From Anabaena subtropica FACHB-260 (GTDB lineage Bacteria > Cyanobacteriota > Cyanobacteriia > Cyanobacteriales > Nostocaceae), in assembly GCF_014697105.1 (NCBI RefSeq), contig NZ_JACJRF010000003.1, forward strand, positions 62,001 to 126,000: a DNA stretch of 64,000 nt, written 5' to 3'. The first letter of the stretch is position 1, and each line of letters opens with the position of its first letter. Shown piece by piece: positions 18,379 through 26,286 of the stretch. The translations under genes and the position numbers were made by a program. Below the pieces are notes generated by a model. That model saw only the letters and a list, made by a program, of their open reading frames with translations, had not been told where the DNA came from and made no database searches.

Positions 18379-19548
18379 TTATCGCTGAACCAAAGATAAA
18401 TCTGGTGTCAATCTCTGCAAAACTTGCTTTAATACCATCGCCGTCCAATCAATATCTGCTTCTGTCGTATCACGTCCCAAGGTCAATCGGATTCCCCCCA
18501 AGGCGGCTTTTTCAGCGTAACCCATAGCTAACAATATAGGGCTGGGGCTAAGTTTACCACTGTGACAAGCTGCGCCAGCACTAATACCAATACCTGCAAG
18601 GTTTAATTGTCGTACCAGTGTTTTACCACTGAGTTTTTCGCCGTCGGCTTGTTCGAGATAGAAACTCACATGATGGGGTAGACGATTTTCCCTATCGCCT
18701 GTGGGGATTAAACCAGGGACATCTGCTAACTGGGAAAACAAGCGATCGCGTAATTTAATTAAACGTGGTATTTCTATAGATAATTCCTCGGCGGCGAGTC
18801 CGGCGGCGACACCAAAACCGGCGATGATTGGTACTGCTTGCGTACCAGAACGTAACCCCCTTTCTTGTCCACCACCACTCAACAAAGGCATCAATTCCAC
18901 GCCAGGACGAATATACAGCGCCCCTACACCTTGTGGCCCATATAGTTTATGACTAGAAAGGCTGAGTAAATCCACAGGTAGTTGCTGTACATCTATCGGT
19001 AAACGTCCCACCGCTTGTACTGCATCTGTATGGAATAAAGCCCCATGTTGTTGAACAATCTTACCTAACTCTGCAATTGGTTGGACTGTGCCAATCTCAC
19101 TTTGACCGTAAATGATAGAAACTAAAACAGTATTATGTTGCAACGCCGCTTTTAAATCTTGGGGATTGACTCTCCCTGTGTTATCTACACCCAAGCGGGT
19201 TACTTCCCAACCCCATGTTTCGAGTAAGTTTGCAGGTTCGGTGACAGCCGAATGTTCCACACTGGAAATAATAATATGTTGCGGCACATTTTGCTTTCTG
19301 ACAACACCCATAATTGCTAGATTGTCAGCTTCCGTACCGCCAGAGGTAAAGATAATAGATTCTGGATTGGCAGCATTAATTAACTCTGCTACCTGCACCC
19401 TAGCTTGTTCTACAATAGTGGCTGCTCGTTGTCCCCACTCGTGTAAGCTAGAAGGGTTGCCCCATTGTTGGGTGAAGACTCCTTGCATAGCTGCGATCGC
19501 TTCTGGACGTGTGGGAGTAGTAGCACTGTAATCTAGATATATTTGCAT
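18379..19548 (-). CDS. Cysteine desulfurase, NifS/IscS type
   Basis: This PLP enzyme takes sulfur from cysteine for Fe-S clusters and other thio-cofactors. It is 389 residues from the ATG at 19548 (MQIYLDYSATTPTRPEAIAAM), the conserved family start; the longer frame to 19632 adds 28 unrelated residues. The PLP lysine is in SSHKLYGPQG (K201), the catalytic cysteine in SAGAACHSGKLSP (C328), and the PLP-binding His in SSVEHSAV. The usual NNExG loop reads GQSEIG, a variant. No nif genes or IscU are adjacent, so this is probably a housekeeping or auxiliary desulfurase. It is divergent from the PLD-like gene. Confidence 0.9.
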   Translation of the reverse strand: MQIYLDYSATTPTRPEAIAAMQGVFTQQWGNPSSLHEWGQRAATIVEQARVQVAELINAANPESIIFTSGGTEADNLAIMGVVRKQNVPQHIIISSVEHSAVTEPANLLETWGWEVTRLGVDNTGRVNPQDLKAALQHNTVLVSIIYGQSEIGTVQPIAELGKIVQQHGALFHTDAVQAVGRLPIDVQQLPVDLLSLSSHKLYGPQGVGALYIRPGVELMPLLSGGGQERGLRSGTQAVPIIAGFGVAAGLAAEELSIEIPRLIKLRDRLFSQLADVPGLIPTGDRENRLPHHVSFYLEQADGEKLSGKTLVRQLNLAGIGISAGAACHSGKLSPSPILLAMGYAEKAALGGIRLTLGRDTTEADIDWTAMVLKQVLQRLTPDLSLVQR

Positions 19549-19647
19549 ATTATTGTCTATATTTTTGTGCTTTTGTGGATAATTTTTAGTAGGAAAATTT
19601 GGGCAATATAAATCTGTTAACTCCCAATTCACTTTTAGCAGATTACC

Positions 19648-21276
19648 GTGCAGATTTTTTCACCATTAAGAAAATTTTTGGTCTTCTTTTTAATAGTGGC
19701 GATCGCTGCTTGTCAAAAAGTCCAATCTCACAATAATCGTCCTGCTCCTTTACCGCAAGACCCATTTGTGAAAGTTTACTTTAATCATTCCGAATCCTCA
19801 GAATATCGAGAACCATACCGTCAGCAAACTCGACTAGGGGATAACTTAGAACAGCAAATTATTGACGCTATTTCTCAAGCCAAATCTACTATAGATGTAG
19901 CAGTACAAGAATTGCGTTTACCCAGAATTGCCCAAGCCCTCGAAGAAAGACAAAAAGCAGGTATTAGAGTCAGAGTAATTTTAGAAAATAACTATAACCG
20001 TTCTTTGAGTAACTTAACACCAGATGAAGTTAAGAAATTAGAGCCTAGAGAAAAAGCCCGGTATCAAGAATACTTTAAATTTGTAGACCAAAACCAAGAT
20101 AATAAACTCAGCCCAGAGGAAATAAATCAAACAGACGCACTGGTAATTTTACAAAATGCCAAAATCCCTTTAATAGATGACCAAGCTGATGGTTCAGCAG
20201 GTAGTAAATTGATGCACCATAAGTTTGTGATTGTGGACAATCGAATAGTAATTATCACTTCCGCTAATTTCACCTTAAGTGACATTTTTGGTGATTTTAC
20301 AAATGCTGATAGTTTAGGTAATGCGAATAATTTATTATATATAGATAGTCCAGAATTAGCGGTTTTATTCACAGAAGAATTTAATCTTATGTGGGGTGAT
20401 GGCCCTGGAGGTAAACCAGACAGTAAATTTGGTTTAAATAAACCCCTGCGTTCTCCCCAAAACATTATCTTGGGTGACAACAAAATAACTGTAAATTTTT
20501 CCCCCACTTCACCCACTTTACCTTGGAATCAAAGTAGTAATGGCTTAATTGATAAAACCTTAAATTCAGCTAACAAATCCATTAATATGGCGTTGTTTGT
20601 TTTTTCAGAACAGCGTCTTGCTAATACTCTAGAAAAACGCCATCAACAAGGAGTTTCCATCCGCGCCTTGATTGATAAACAATTCGCTTATCGTTATTAC
20701 AGCGAGGCTTTAGATATGATGGGAATTGCCTTGAGCAATAAATGTCAATATGAACTTAACAATCGACCTTGGTCTAATCCGGTGACTACGGTAGGCGTAC
20801 CTACTTTATCACCTGGCGACTTACTACACCATAAATTTGCACTTATCGATAATCAAATAGTAATTACAGGTTCTCATAACTGGTCTGATGCAGCTAATAA
20901 TGGCAATGATGAGACTTTAATAGTCATTGATAACTCTAGAATTTCTGCTCATTACGAACGCGAATTTTCTCGTCTTTATGCTAAAGCTCAAGTAGGTGTA
21001 CCTGCAAAAGCACAAGCACAAATTAAGCAAGAACAAAAAGAGTGTAATCAAATCAAAACTCTTACTTCTGGTGAACTAATTCCAACTCAAATAGTCAATA
21101 TAAACACAGCAACATTAACAGAATTAGAAACTTTACCTGGTGTAGGTAAAAAATTAGCCCAAAGAATTATCACTGCCCGTCAGCAACAAAAAATCACATC
21201 ATCCAAAGACTTGGATAAAATACCAGGAATTAGTAACAGAATGATAGACAAATGGCAAGGACGCATTCAATTTTAA
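19648..21276 (+). CDS. Phospholipase D-like lipoprotein with EF-hand loop and ComEA-like tail
   Basis: This 542-residue protein begins at a GTG. A hydrophobic N-terminus ends in IAAC (C22), a lipobox. Two phospholipase D repeats carry HxKxxxxD motifs at H190-D197 (HHKFVIVD) and H394-D401 (HHKFALID), each followed by the conserved SAN or SHN step, so both half-sites look intact. Between them, at D147-E158, lies a canonical EF-hand calcium loop (D147, N149, D151, K153, S155, E158). The C-terminus (about 480-542) is a helix-hairpin-helix of ComEA type, VNINTATLTELETLPGVGKKLAQRI. The set suggests an envelope-bound nuclease or phosphodiesterase that binds DNA; a lipase is the alternative. It is convergent with gntK. 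Confidence 0.85.
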   Translation: MQIFSPLRKFLVFFLIVAIAACQKVQSHNNRPAPLPQDPFVKVYFNHSESSEYREPYRQQTRLGDNLEQQIIDAISQAKSTIDVAVQELRLPRIAQALEERQKAGIRVRVILENNYNRSLSNLTPDEVKKLEPREKARYQEYFKFVDQNQDNKLSPEEINQTDALVILQNAKIPLIDDQADGSAGSKLMHHKFVIVDNRIVIITSANFTLSDIFGDFTNADSLGNANNLLYIDSPELAVLFTEEFNLMWGDGPGGKPDSKFGLNKPLRSPQNIILGDNKITVNFSPTSPTLPWNQSSNGLIDKTLNSANKSINMALFVFSEQRLANTLEKRHQQGVSIRALIDKQFAYRYYSEALDMMGIALSNKCQYELNNRPWSNPVTTVGVPTLSPGDLLHHKFALIDNQIVITGSHNWSDAANNGNDETLIVIDNSRISAHYEREFSRLYAKAQVGVPAKAQAQIKQEQKECNQIKTLTSGELIPTQIVNINTATLTELETLPGVGKKLAQRIITARQQQKITSSKDLDKIPGISNRMIDKWQGRIQF

Positions 21277-21301
21277 TAAATTTACCAGTACATCATCTTT
21301 C

Positions 21302-21784
21302 TTAAATACCGATAACTTTTCTAATAACTTCGACAATAACTTGAGGTGACTGGGAAATATCTACAAGTATGACATTATCCGGCTCCTCAAGAGAGGCAAA
21401 TTGACTTGTCAATAAATCTATATTCATAAAGTGATTTTCCCGCTTTTGCAACCGTGTTTGAATAAGTTCAAACGTCCCTTGCAGATAAACTAGTTTAACA
21501 TCGCTATCTAAAACTAAAAATTGCCGATAACTGGCTTTGAGTGCAGAACAAGCTAAAACAACATTTCTCTTTTCTTGCAGCCAATTTGTAATAGCTATTT
21601 GCAAACTTTGTAACCAAGGTATTCTGTCGTTATCATCCAGAGGAATACCACGCCGCATTTTCTCAATATTGTCTGGTGAGTGGAAACTGTCAGCATCATG
21701 AAAATCCCAGTGTAGAGATTCCGCCAACATTTTGCCGATGGTTGTTTTACCAGAACCAGATACACCCATGACGATAATAATCAT
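21302..21784 (-). CDS. gntK: Gluconokinase
   Basis: This 160-residue enzyme phosphorylates gluconate to 6-phosphogluconate, feeding the oxidative pentose phosphate route. The P-loop is GVSGSGKTT (7-15). It is followed by the family motifs FHDADSFHSPDNIEKMRRGIPL, DRIPWLQ and VLACSALKASYR, which are diagnostic for the GntK family within the adenylate-kinase-like fold. The length is typical. It lies eight bases downstream of sfsA on the same strand, so the two are probably cotranscribed. Confidence 0.92.
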   Translation of the reverse strand: MIIIVMGVSGSGKTTIGKMLAESLHWDFHDADSFHSPDNIEKMRRGIPLDDNDRIPWLQSLQIAITNWLQEKRNVVLACSALKASYRQFLVLDSDVKLVYLQGTFELIQTRLQKRENHFMNIDLLTSQFASLEEPDNVILVDISQSPQVIVEVIRKVIGI

Positions 21785-21792
21785 TGATGAAA

Positions 21793-22518
21793 TTAAATTA
21801 CCAACTTTGCTAAACCTAGATAACGGATGCCTTCTGGGGTAACATCAAAACGGCAAGGTAAGACTTCTAAACCTAAAGCGATCGCTTCTCGTAACAACTT
21901 ACCATATATAGGATCTGTGCTGTCACCAGGGGCAAACTCTGTACAATCACCACGGTTAATAAAATACAGCATCACTCCCCGCATTTGGGGTAATAGCGCC
22001 ATTAATTCTCGTAAATGCTTCTGTCCTCTTGTGGTTTCTGTGTCTGGGAATAATGCTAAAGTTCCTTTTGCCCAAGTTGTATTTTTGACTTCTAAATAAA
22101 TTGGGCGTTCCGTGTCGTTTCCTGTCAAGAAGAAATCCACACGACTTTTTTTATCTACCCCGTAGACTACCTCACCTTTGACATGGTCATAATTACCCAA
22201 CTCTGGAAACAGGTATTTTGCTAAAGCTAACTTGATTATCTGATTTGGTAAAGCTGTGTTTACGCCTACCCAAGTCGGTTGGTTATCGTTTACTTGAATT
22301 AGTTCTAAAGTATAAGCCAGTTTACGCTTAGGATTGGTACTTTGAGAAAGTTGTACCGCACTACCAAGAGTTGAGACTCCAGTCATTGGCCCTGTATTGG
22401 GACAGTGTGCTGTTACTACTTCACCAGAAGTTAGTTGTACATCAGCAAAAAAGCGCTTGTAGCGCTTTAGCAGAATACCAGGATATAGGGGTGGGTAACG
22501 GTAGAGCCAATCAATCAT
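21793..22518 (-). CDS. sfsA: SfsA family protein (DNA/RNA nuclease SfsA)
   Basis: This 241-residue protein matches SfsA over its length: an N-terminal OB-like domain (RYKRFFADVQLTSGEVVTAHCPNTGPM) and a C-terminal PD-(D/E)XK-like nuclease core (KKSRVDFFLTG, IYLEVKNTTW, and RGQKHLRELMAL). In E. coli it was first linked to sugar fermentation stimulation and is now annotated as a nuclease. The catalytic D and E-x-K residues are visible in RVDFFL and LEVKN. It forms a tight pair with gntK. Confidence 0.92.
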   Translation of the reverse strand: MIDWLYRYPPLYPGILLKRYKRFFADVQLTSGEVVTAHCPNTGPMTGVSTLGSAVQLSQSTNPKRKLAYTLELIQVNDNQPTWVGVNTALPNQIIKLALAKYLFPELGNYDHVKGEVVYGVDKKSRVDFFLTGNDTERPIYLEVKNTTWAKGTLALFPDTETTRGQKHLRELMALLPQMRGVMLYFINRGDCTEFAPGDSTDPIYGKLLREAIALGLEVLPCRFDVTPEGIRYLGLAKLVI

Positions 22519-22659
22519 TATGTCAAGGGAGTAATCAATTCAAAATTCCCAAACTCTTGGATATGAGTTAGGAGAAGACCTTTATTTCTTTCTCAGTTTA
22601 GCCAATATAGACCTAAGGGAACACCAAAAAATAAATTATTCCAAATTGACGGTTAGTTA

Positions 22660-22724
22660 GTAGGGTGCGTCAGTGCGGGAAAACTTAGCCGTACCAAGAA
22701 ACTATTCATACTGACGCACCCTAC
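22660..22724. repeat. 65-bp element with 15-bp terminal inverted repeats
   Basis: The arms GTAGGGTGCGTCAGT and ACTGACGCACCCTAC are exact reverse complements, separated by 35 bases (centre GCGGGAAAACTTAGCCG and on). The GGGTGCGTCAG sequence recurs between genes in many cyanobacterial genomes, to my memory. It can fold into a long hairpin, and may be a MITE-like or REP-like element. Confidence 0.6.
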
Positions 22725-22887
22725 CTACTTGGATATTTTTTTATCTGGAAGTTCCTAAGCATACTCCATAAATATTTTTGGCAGATTTTCAGGATAAATT
22801 TTGTCACGTCTTTATCACAATTTGTCAATTTCTGTAGTCAAATTGACGACATTTTAATAAAAAGAAGCATATACTCGGTGTTATAAG

Positions 22888-22928
22888 CCTCCCGTAAAAA
22901 AATGGGAGGGTTGCAACCTGCAAGGAGG
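22888..22928 (+). promoter_or_regulatory. Structured leader and strong ribosome-binding site of the 2OG-oxygenase gene
   Basis: A hairpin CCTCCC (22888-22893)/GGGAGG (22904-22909) is followed by the palindrome GGTTGCAACC (22909-22918) and by the strong Shine-Dalgarno sequence AAGGAGG (22922-22928), eight bases before ATG 22937. The 5' arm CCTCC could pair either with GGAGG of the hairpin or with GGAGG of the Shine-Dalgarno sequence, so two exclusive folds are possible. Confidence 0.45.
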
Positions 22929-22936
22929 AAAATCCT

Positions 22937-23605
22937 ATGCAAACAGTCGGGGGAATGACGGAATTAGAATATGCCTTTTTATTTGCTCTCAAAAAGGTAA
23001 ATTCACTAGAATTAGGAGATTTTCAGCCATTTTATAATAATTTACCAGTTGATCCTTATATTAAAGGTAACTATCGGCGAAGAAGATTATCTCGGTTCAT
23101 AGTTACAGGGAATCAGTTGATTAAATTACCTCATGGTTATCTGTTTCAAAGTAAAGATTACAATCCATTATTAGGAGATGTTAAAAGAGAGTTTGCAGAA
23201 TTAGATGATGCACTCATAGAACTTGATAGTTTTAGAAGTTTAGTTTTAGCATTTAGCGATTCTTGTAAACTCCATCCAGAAGCAGAAATCGGAGTACATC
23301 AAATCAGAACTACTTGTTCTCCTGAAAGTTTTGGCAATCCTGCACCTGAGGGTATCCATCAAGATGGTACAGATTTTATCGGTATCTTTTCTGTTGATAG
23401 AGACAATATTCAAGGTGGAGAAACTCATTTATATACTGCTAAAAAAGAGAAGCCTGTATTGAGTAAAATTCTCTACCCTGGAGAATTATTATTAGTCAAT
23501 GATCATGATTTTTATCATTTCACAACACCGATAAAACCGCAGATTGCAACTCAAGGAATTAGGGACGTTTTTGTATTGACTTCTCCTAGTTTGTTGACGG
23601 ATTAG
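22937..23605 (+). CDS. 2OG-Fe(II) dioxygenase family protein (PF10014 type)
   Basis: This 222-residue non-haem iron oxygenase has the iron facial triad in IHQDGTDF (H141, D143) and DFYHFTTPIK (H194), with R209 (GIRDVFVLT) as the probable 2-oxoglutarate anchor. Segments RRRRLSRFIV and GGETHLYTAKKEKP are typical of the family, whose characterised members hydroxylate free amino acids such as isoleucine. The substrate here is unknown. An unusually strong, structured ribosome-binding region precedes it. Its TAG overlaps the TAA of the convergent DUF711 gene on the other strand. Confidence 0.8.
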   Translation: MQTVGGMTELEYAFLFALKKVNSLELGDFQPFYNNLPVDPYIKGNYRRRRLSRFIVTGNQLIKLPHGYLFQSKDYNPLLGDVKREFAELDDALIELDSFRSLVLAFSDSCKLHPEAEIGVHQIRTTCSPESFGNPAPEGIHQDGTDFIGIFSVDRDNIQGGETHLYTAKKEKPVLSKILYPGELLLVNDHDFYHFTTPIKPQIATQGIRDVFVLTSPSLLTD

Positions 23606-24735
23606 TTAACTGAGAATATTTGACAATCTACGAGATAGGGGGAATTGAATGTTGTCATTTCCCCTGCTTTTTTATCAGGAATGGGGAATAATCTGGCTGA
23701 TAAAGGTTTATTGAGTTTAAAGGCTAAAGTTGCCATATCACTTAAAATAGCTGCTATTTTTTCGATGGTAATGTCACCAGGAATGGGTATGGTATCTAAA
23801 CCGCAACCACAAACTGCTGAATATAACAATAAGTTAGTAATATCATAAGTTTTTTCATTAGCTCTCGTCGCTAAACCGATATCTTCACACACTGGTAACA
23901 TTAATCCAGAATAGCCACAATTTTTGGCTGATATGTTTTTTAAAACTCGTGTCAGCATTCCCGAAATTGCTAGAGTACCTGGATTGCCAAACTTTCCATC
24001 TAGCAATTTTTCATAGGCGAAAGCAATACTATTTTTTTGATCTAAAGATGGTGTCAGAGATGTATCTATGCCATGAAATTCTATCATAAATTGAGCCGAT
24101 ATTTGTTCAGCGATCGCCTCTATTTTTCTAACTTCTATTGCTAAGATTTTTTGTAGTTTGTTTTCAACATCTTGTAAATCACTGGCTTGAGAGAATACCT
24201 GCATCACTAAGTCGCCCAACTCTAAACCAATGCTAAAAGATGTTGCACCTGCATGATAAGATGTGGGGAAAAATGGGATACCTGATTGGCAGTTAGCCCA
24301 AGTACAAAAACGAAAATTACCATAACCATTTTCGCTTTCTTGAGAGATGCGTTTAATAGCTTGTGCCGATTCTGTGATATTTTCTAAATTACTCTTAATT
24401 TTACTTGAACAGTAAATTACAGATGTATGTTTGTTGATATCAGGAATCATTTCGATAGTTTCTGGGGTACTAGCATAGCCAATATTAAAAAAGCTGACAT
24501 TCAAGCTTTGACATAATTCTTCTAAAGCTTGCGTTTCTTTAAGAATTGCACCCAGAGATAAACCAGCTAAATATTCTTCCCAAGTATTCGTACTAATTCT
24601 TGTTGTCTGCACTTCATAGCCATGTTCTGCAAAAATCATTTGGGCTTTTTCATTAAAATTAGCAACCATTTTGATTTTGCTTGTTTCTTTTGGCGAATCA
24701 AGTGATATACCAGTAGTGATAGTTCTAATTTTCAT
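23602..24735 (-). CDS. DUF711 family protein
   Basis: This 377-residue protein starts MKIRTITTGISLD, the usual DUF711 opening, and carries the family segments CTWANCQSGIPFFPTSYHAGATSFSIGLELGDL, GYSGLMLPVCEDIGLA and AVCGCGLDTIPIPGD. Structures of the family resemble ATP-cone/PFL-like folds and the cellular role is unresolved. Several cysteines (LPVCED, VCGCGLD) are conserved in such proteins. This member is shorter than the roughly 450-residue version seen in many bacteria. It is convergent with, and overlaps by stop codons, the 2OG-oxygenase gene, and is divergent from the TPR gene 37 bases away. Confidence 0.75.
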   Translation of the reverse strand: MKIRTITTGISLDSPKETSKIKMVANFNEKAQMIFAEHGYEVQTTRISTNTWEEYLAGLSLGAILKETQALEELCQSLNVSFFNIGYASTPETIEMIPDINKHTSVIYCSSKIKSNLENITESAQAIKRISQESENGYGNFRFCTWANCQSGIPFFPTSYHAGATSFSIGLELGDLVMQVFSQASDLQDVENKLQKILAIEVRKIEAIAEQISAQFMIEFHGIDTSLTPSLDQKNSIAFAYEKLLDGKFGNPGTLAISGMLTRVLKNISAKNCGYSGLMLPVCEDIGLATRANEKTYDITNLLLYSAVCGCGLDTIPIPGDITIEKIAAILSDMATLAFKLNKPLSARLFPIPDKKAGEMTTFNSPYLVDCQIFSVN

Positions 24736-24772
24736 AGTTCTGCCATCGGCAAGGTGGGAATAAATAAATGCT

Positions 24773-26041
24773 ATGAATAACGATTTTTACAACCAGGGAC
24801 TGGAAAAAGCTAAACAACAAGACTACCCTGGAGCAATTGAGGAATTTAGCCGTGCTTTAAAATTGACTCCATACTCTGCTGAAGCTTATTTACAAAGAGG
24901 TTTAGCATATTATGACTCAGGAGCAATTCTTCCGGCTGTGTCAGATTACACCGAAGCTATTAAGTTGAACTCTGAAAGTGTGGAAGCATATTATTGTCGT
25001 GCATTAGCACGAGTAGCCTTGAAAAATTTACCAGGGGCGTTGGAAGATGTAGAACAGGCGATTCGGCTGAATATAAATTATGCTGCTGCCTATAGCTTAC
25101 GGGGAACAGTGCAACGCAAACAAGGGTATATTCAAAATGCGATCGCTAGTTTTAAAAAAGCTGCCGAATTATACCTACAGCAAAAAGATACCGAAAATTG
25201 CCGTCTTTGTCTGGAGAGAATTAAACAACTACAGCCACCAGAAAAACCTAGTCTACAGCAAAAAACTCCTCCCATTGCACCTATCAAATCTGTTAACGAA
25301 TATTTCACCCAGCTATTAGACAAAGCCGAAAAGGGAGATACCAGAGAAGCAATAGCCGATTTAAACTGGATATTACGAGCTGATCCTCAAGATGCTCAAG
25401 CCTATTGCTGTCGGGGTGTAGTGCGGTGTAAAATGGGAAATTATCGAGAAGCGATCGCTGATTTTAACCAAGCACTACAATTAAATTTTCAGGATGTAGC
25501 CGTCTATCGTAACCGAGGTAAAGCTCGTTCCTTATTAGGTGATCATCAAGGTGCGATCGCTGATTTTAAACAAGCCATCGAGATGCAGCCTGAAGACACC
25601 TTAACCTATGTTGCCAGAGGTAATACGTATCGAGCAATGGGTAATTATCTGGGTGCAATTCAAGATTATGGCAAAGCACTGCAAATAAAGCCCAATGATG
25701 CCCAAGCTTACTATAATCGTGGTGTTACTTATACTTTCCTAGAAGAAATGCAAAACGCGGTTGAAGATTATCAACGCGCAGCCAGTATCTTTTGTGAACA
25801 ACAAGACTGGGAAAATTATCAACAAGCTCAAGATAGCCTCAAACAAATTCAGACATCTGTACCTGAATATAAAAAACAAAAATCTAATTTGTTACGTCAA
25901 AAACTCCTGCGATTAGTTGGGGGATATTGGGAAATTGCTCAAAGATTGATTCAGCAGCAAAAAGATTACCGTCCAGGGATGTCTGAGGAGTGGTATTTGC
26001 AAAAAGTACTTGACGATTTAGAACGCGATCGTGATAGATGA
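24773..26041 (+). CDS. Tetratricopeptide-repeat protein
   Basis: This 422-residue soluble protein has two blocks of TPR repeats: about 3-4 in residues 1-135 (NQGLEKAKQQDYPGAIEEFSRALKL and following) and about 4 in residues 180-335 (AYCCRGVVRCKMGNYREAIADF, VYRNRGKARSLLGDHQGAIADF, TYVARGNTYRAMGNYLGAIQDY). A charged, proline-rich linker separates them, and a C-terminal helical tail (about 360-422) ends WYLQKVLDDLERDRDR. There is no signal peptide. It is probably a protein-interaction scaffold. The start at ATG 24773 is 37 bases from the divergent DUF711 start. Confidence 0.85.
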   Translation: MNNDFYNQGLEKAKQQDYPGAIEEFSRALKLTPYSAEAYLQRGLAYYDSGAILPAVSDYTEAIKLNSESVEAYYCRALARVALKNLPGALEDVEQAIRLNINYAAAYSLRGTVQRKQGYIQNAIASFKKAAELYLQQKDTENCRLCLERIKQLQPPEKPSLQQKTPPIAPIKSVNEYFTQLLDKAEKGDTREAIADLNWILRADPQDAQAYCCRGVVRCKMGNYREAIADFNQALQLNFQDVAVYRNRGKARSLLGDHQGAIADFKQAIEMQPEDTLTYVARGNTYRAMGNYLGAIQDYGKALQIKPNDAQAYYNRGVTYTFLEEMQNAVEDYQRAASIFCEQQDWENYQQAQDSLKQIQTSVPEYKKQKSNLLRQKLLRLVGGYWEIAQRLIQQQKDYRPGMSEEWYLQKVLDDLERDRDR

Positions 26042-26062
26042 ATCAATTCAAAATAAAATATT

Positions 26063-26097
26063 ATGAGTAATGAGTAATGAGTAATGAGTAATGAGTG
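26063..26097. repeat. STRR heptamer array ATGAGTA
   Basis: Five consecutive heptamers (four exact ATGAGTA and one ATGAGTG) lie 20 bases after the TPR gene stop. This is a typical short tandemly repeated repetitive sequence of heterocystous cyanobacteria. Confidence 0.9.
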
Positions 26098-26286
26098 ATT
26101 AGTAATTAGTGGTGGCTGGGGAGTCATTATGCCTAATTTGTATTAGGCGTAAATATTAATAAATAGAATACAGCTATTTTGCATTAGACACAATTTAATG
26201 GAGATTTTAAATTTTTTGATATTTTAGTAGCTAAATACACCAATATTCGCTATATTCCCGTAAGTGTCGTTTGAGGAAATATTCTT

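Larger units (their letters stand above)
22519..22936. other. Intergenic region with repeat and leader structures
   Basis: This divergent spacer of about 420 bases lies between sfsA and the 2OG-oxygenase gene. It holds the inverted repeat at 22660-22724 and the structured leader at 22888-22928. No ORF is recognised. Confidence 0.5.

Noticed and set aside
18236-18448. N-terminal extension of the DUF7219 protein
   Set aside because: It would overlap the cysteine desulfurase and adds residues unrelated to the family; the ATG at 18235 gives the conserved start.
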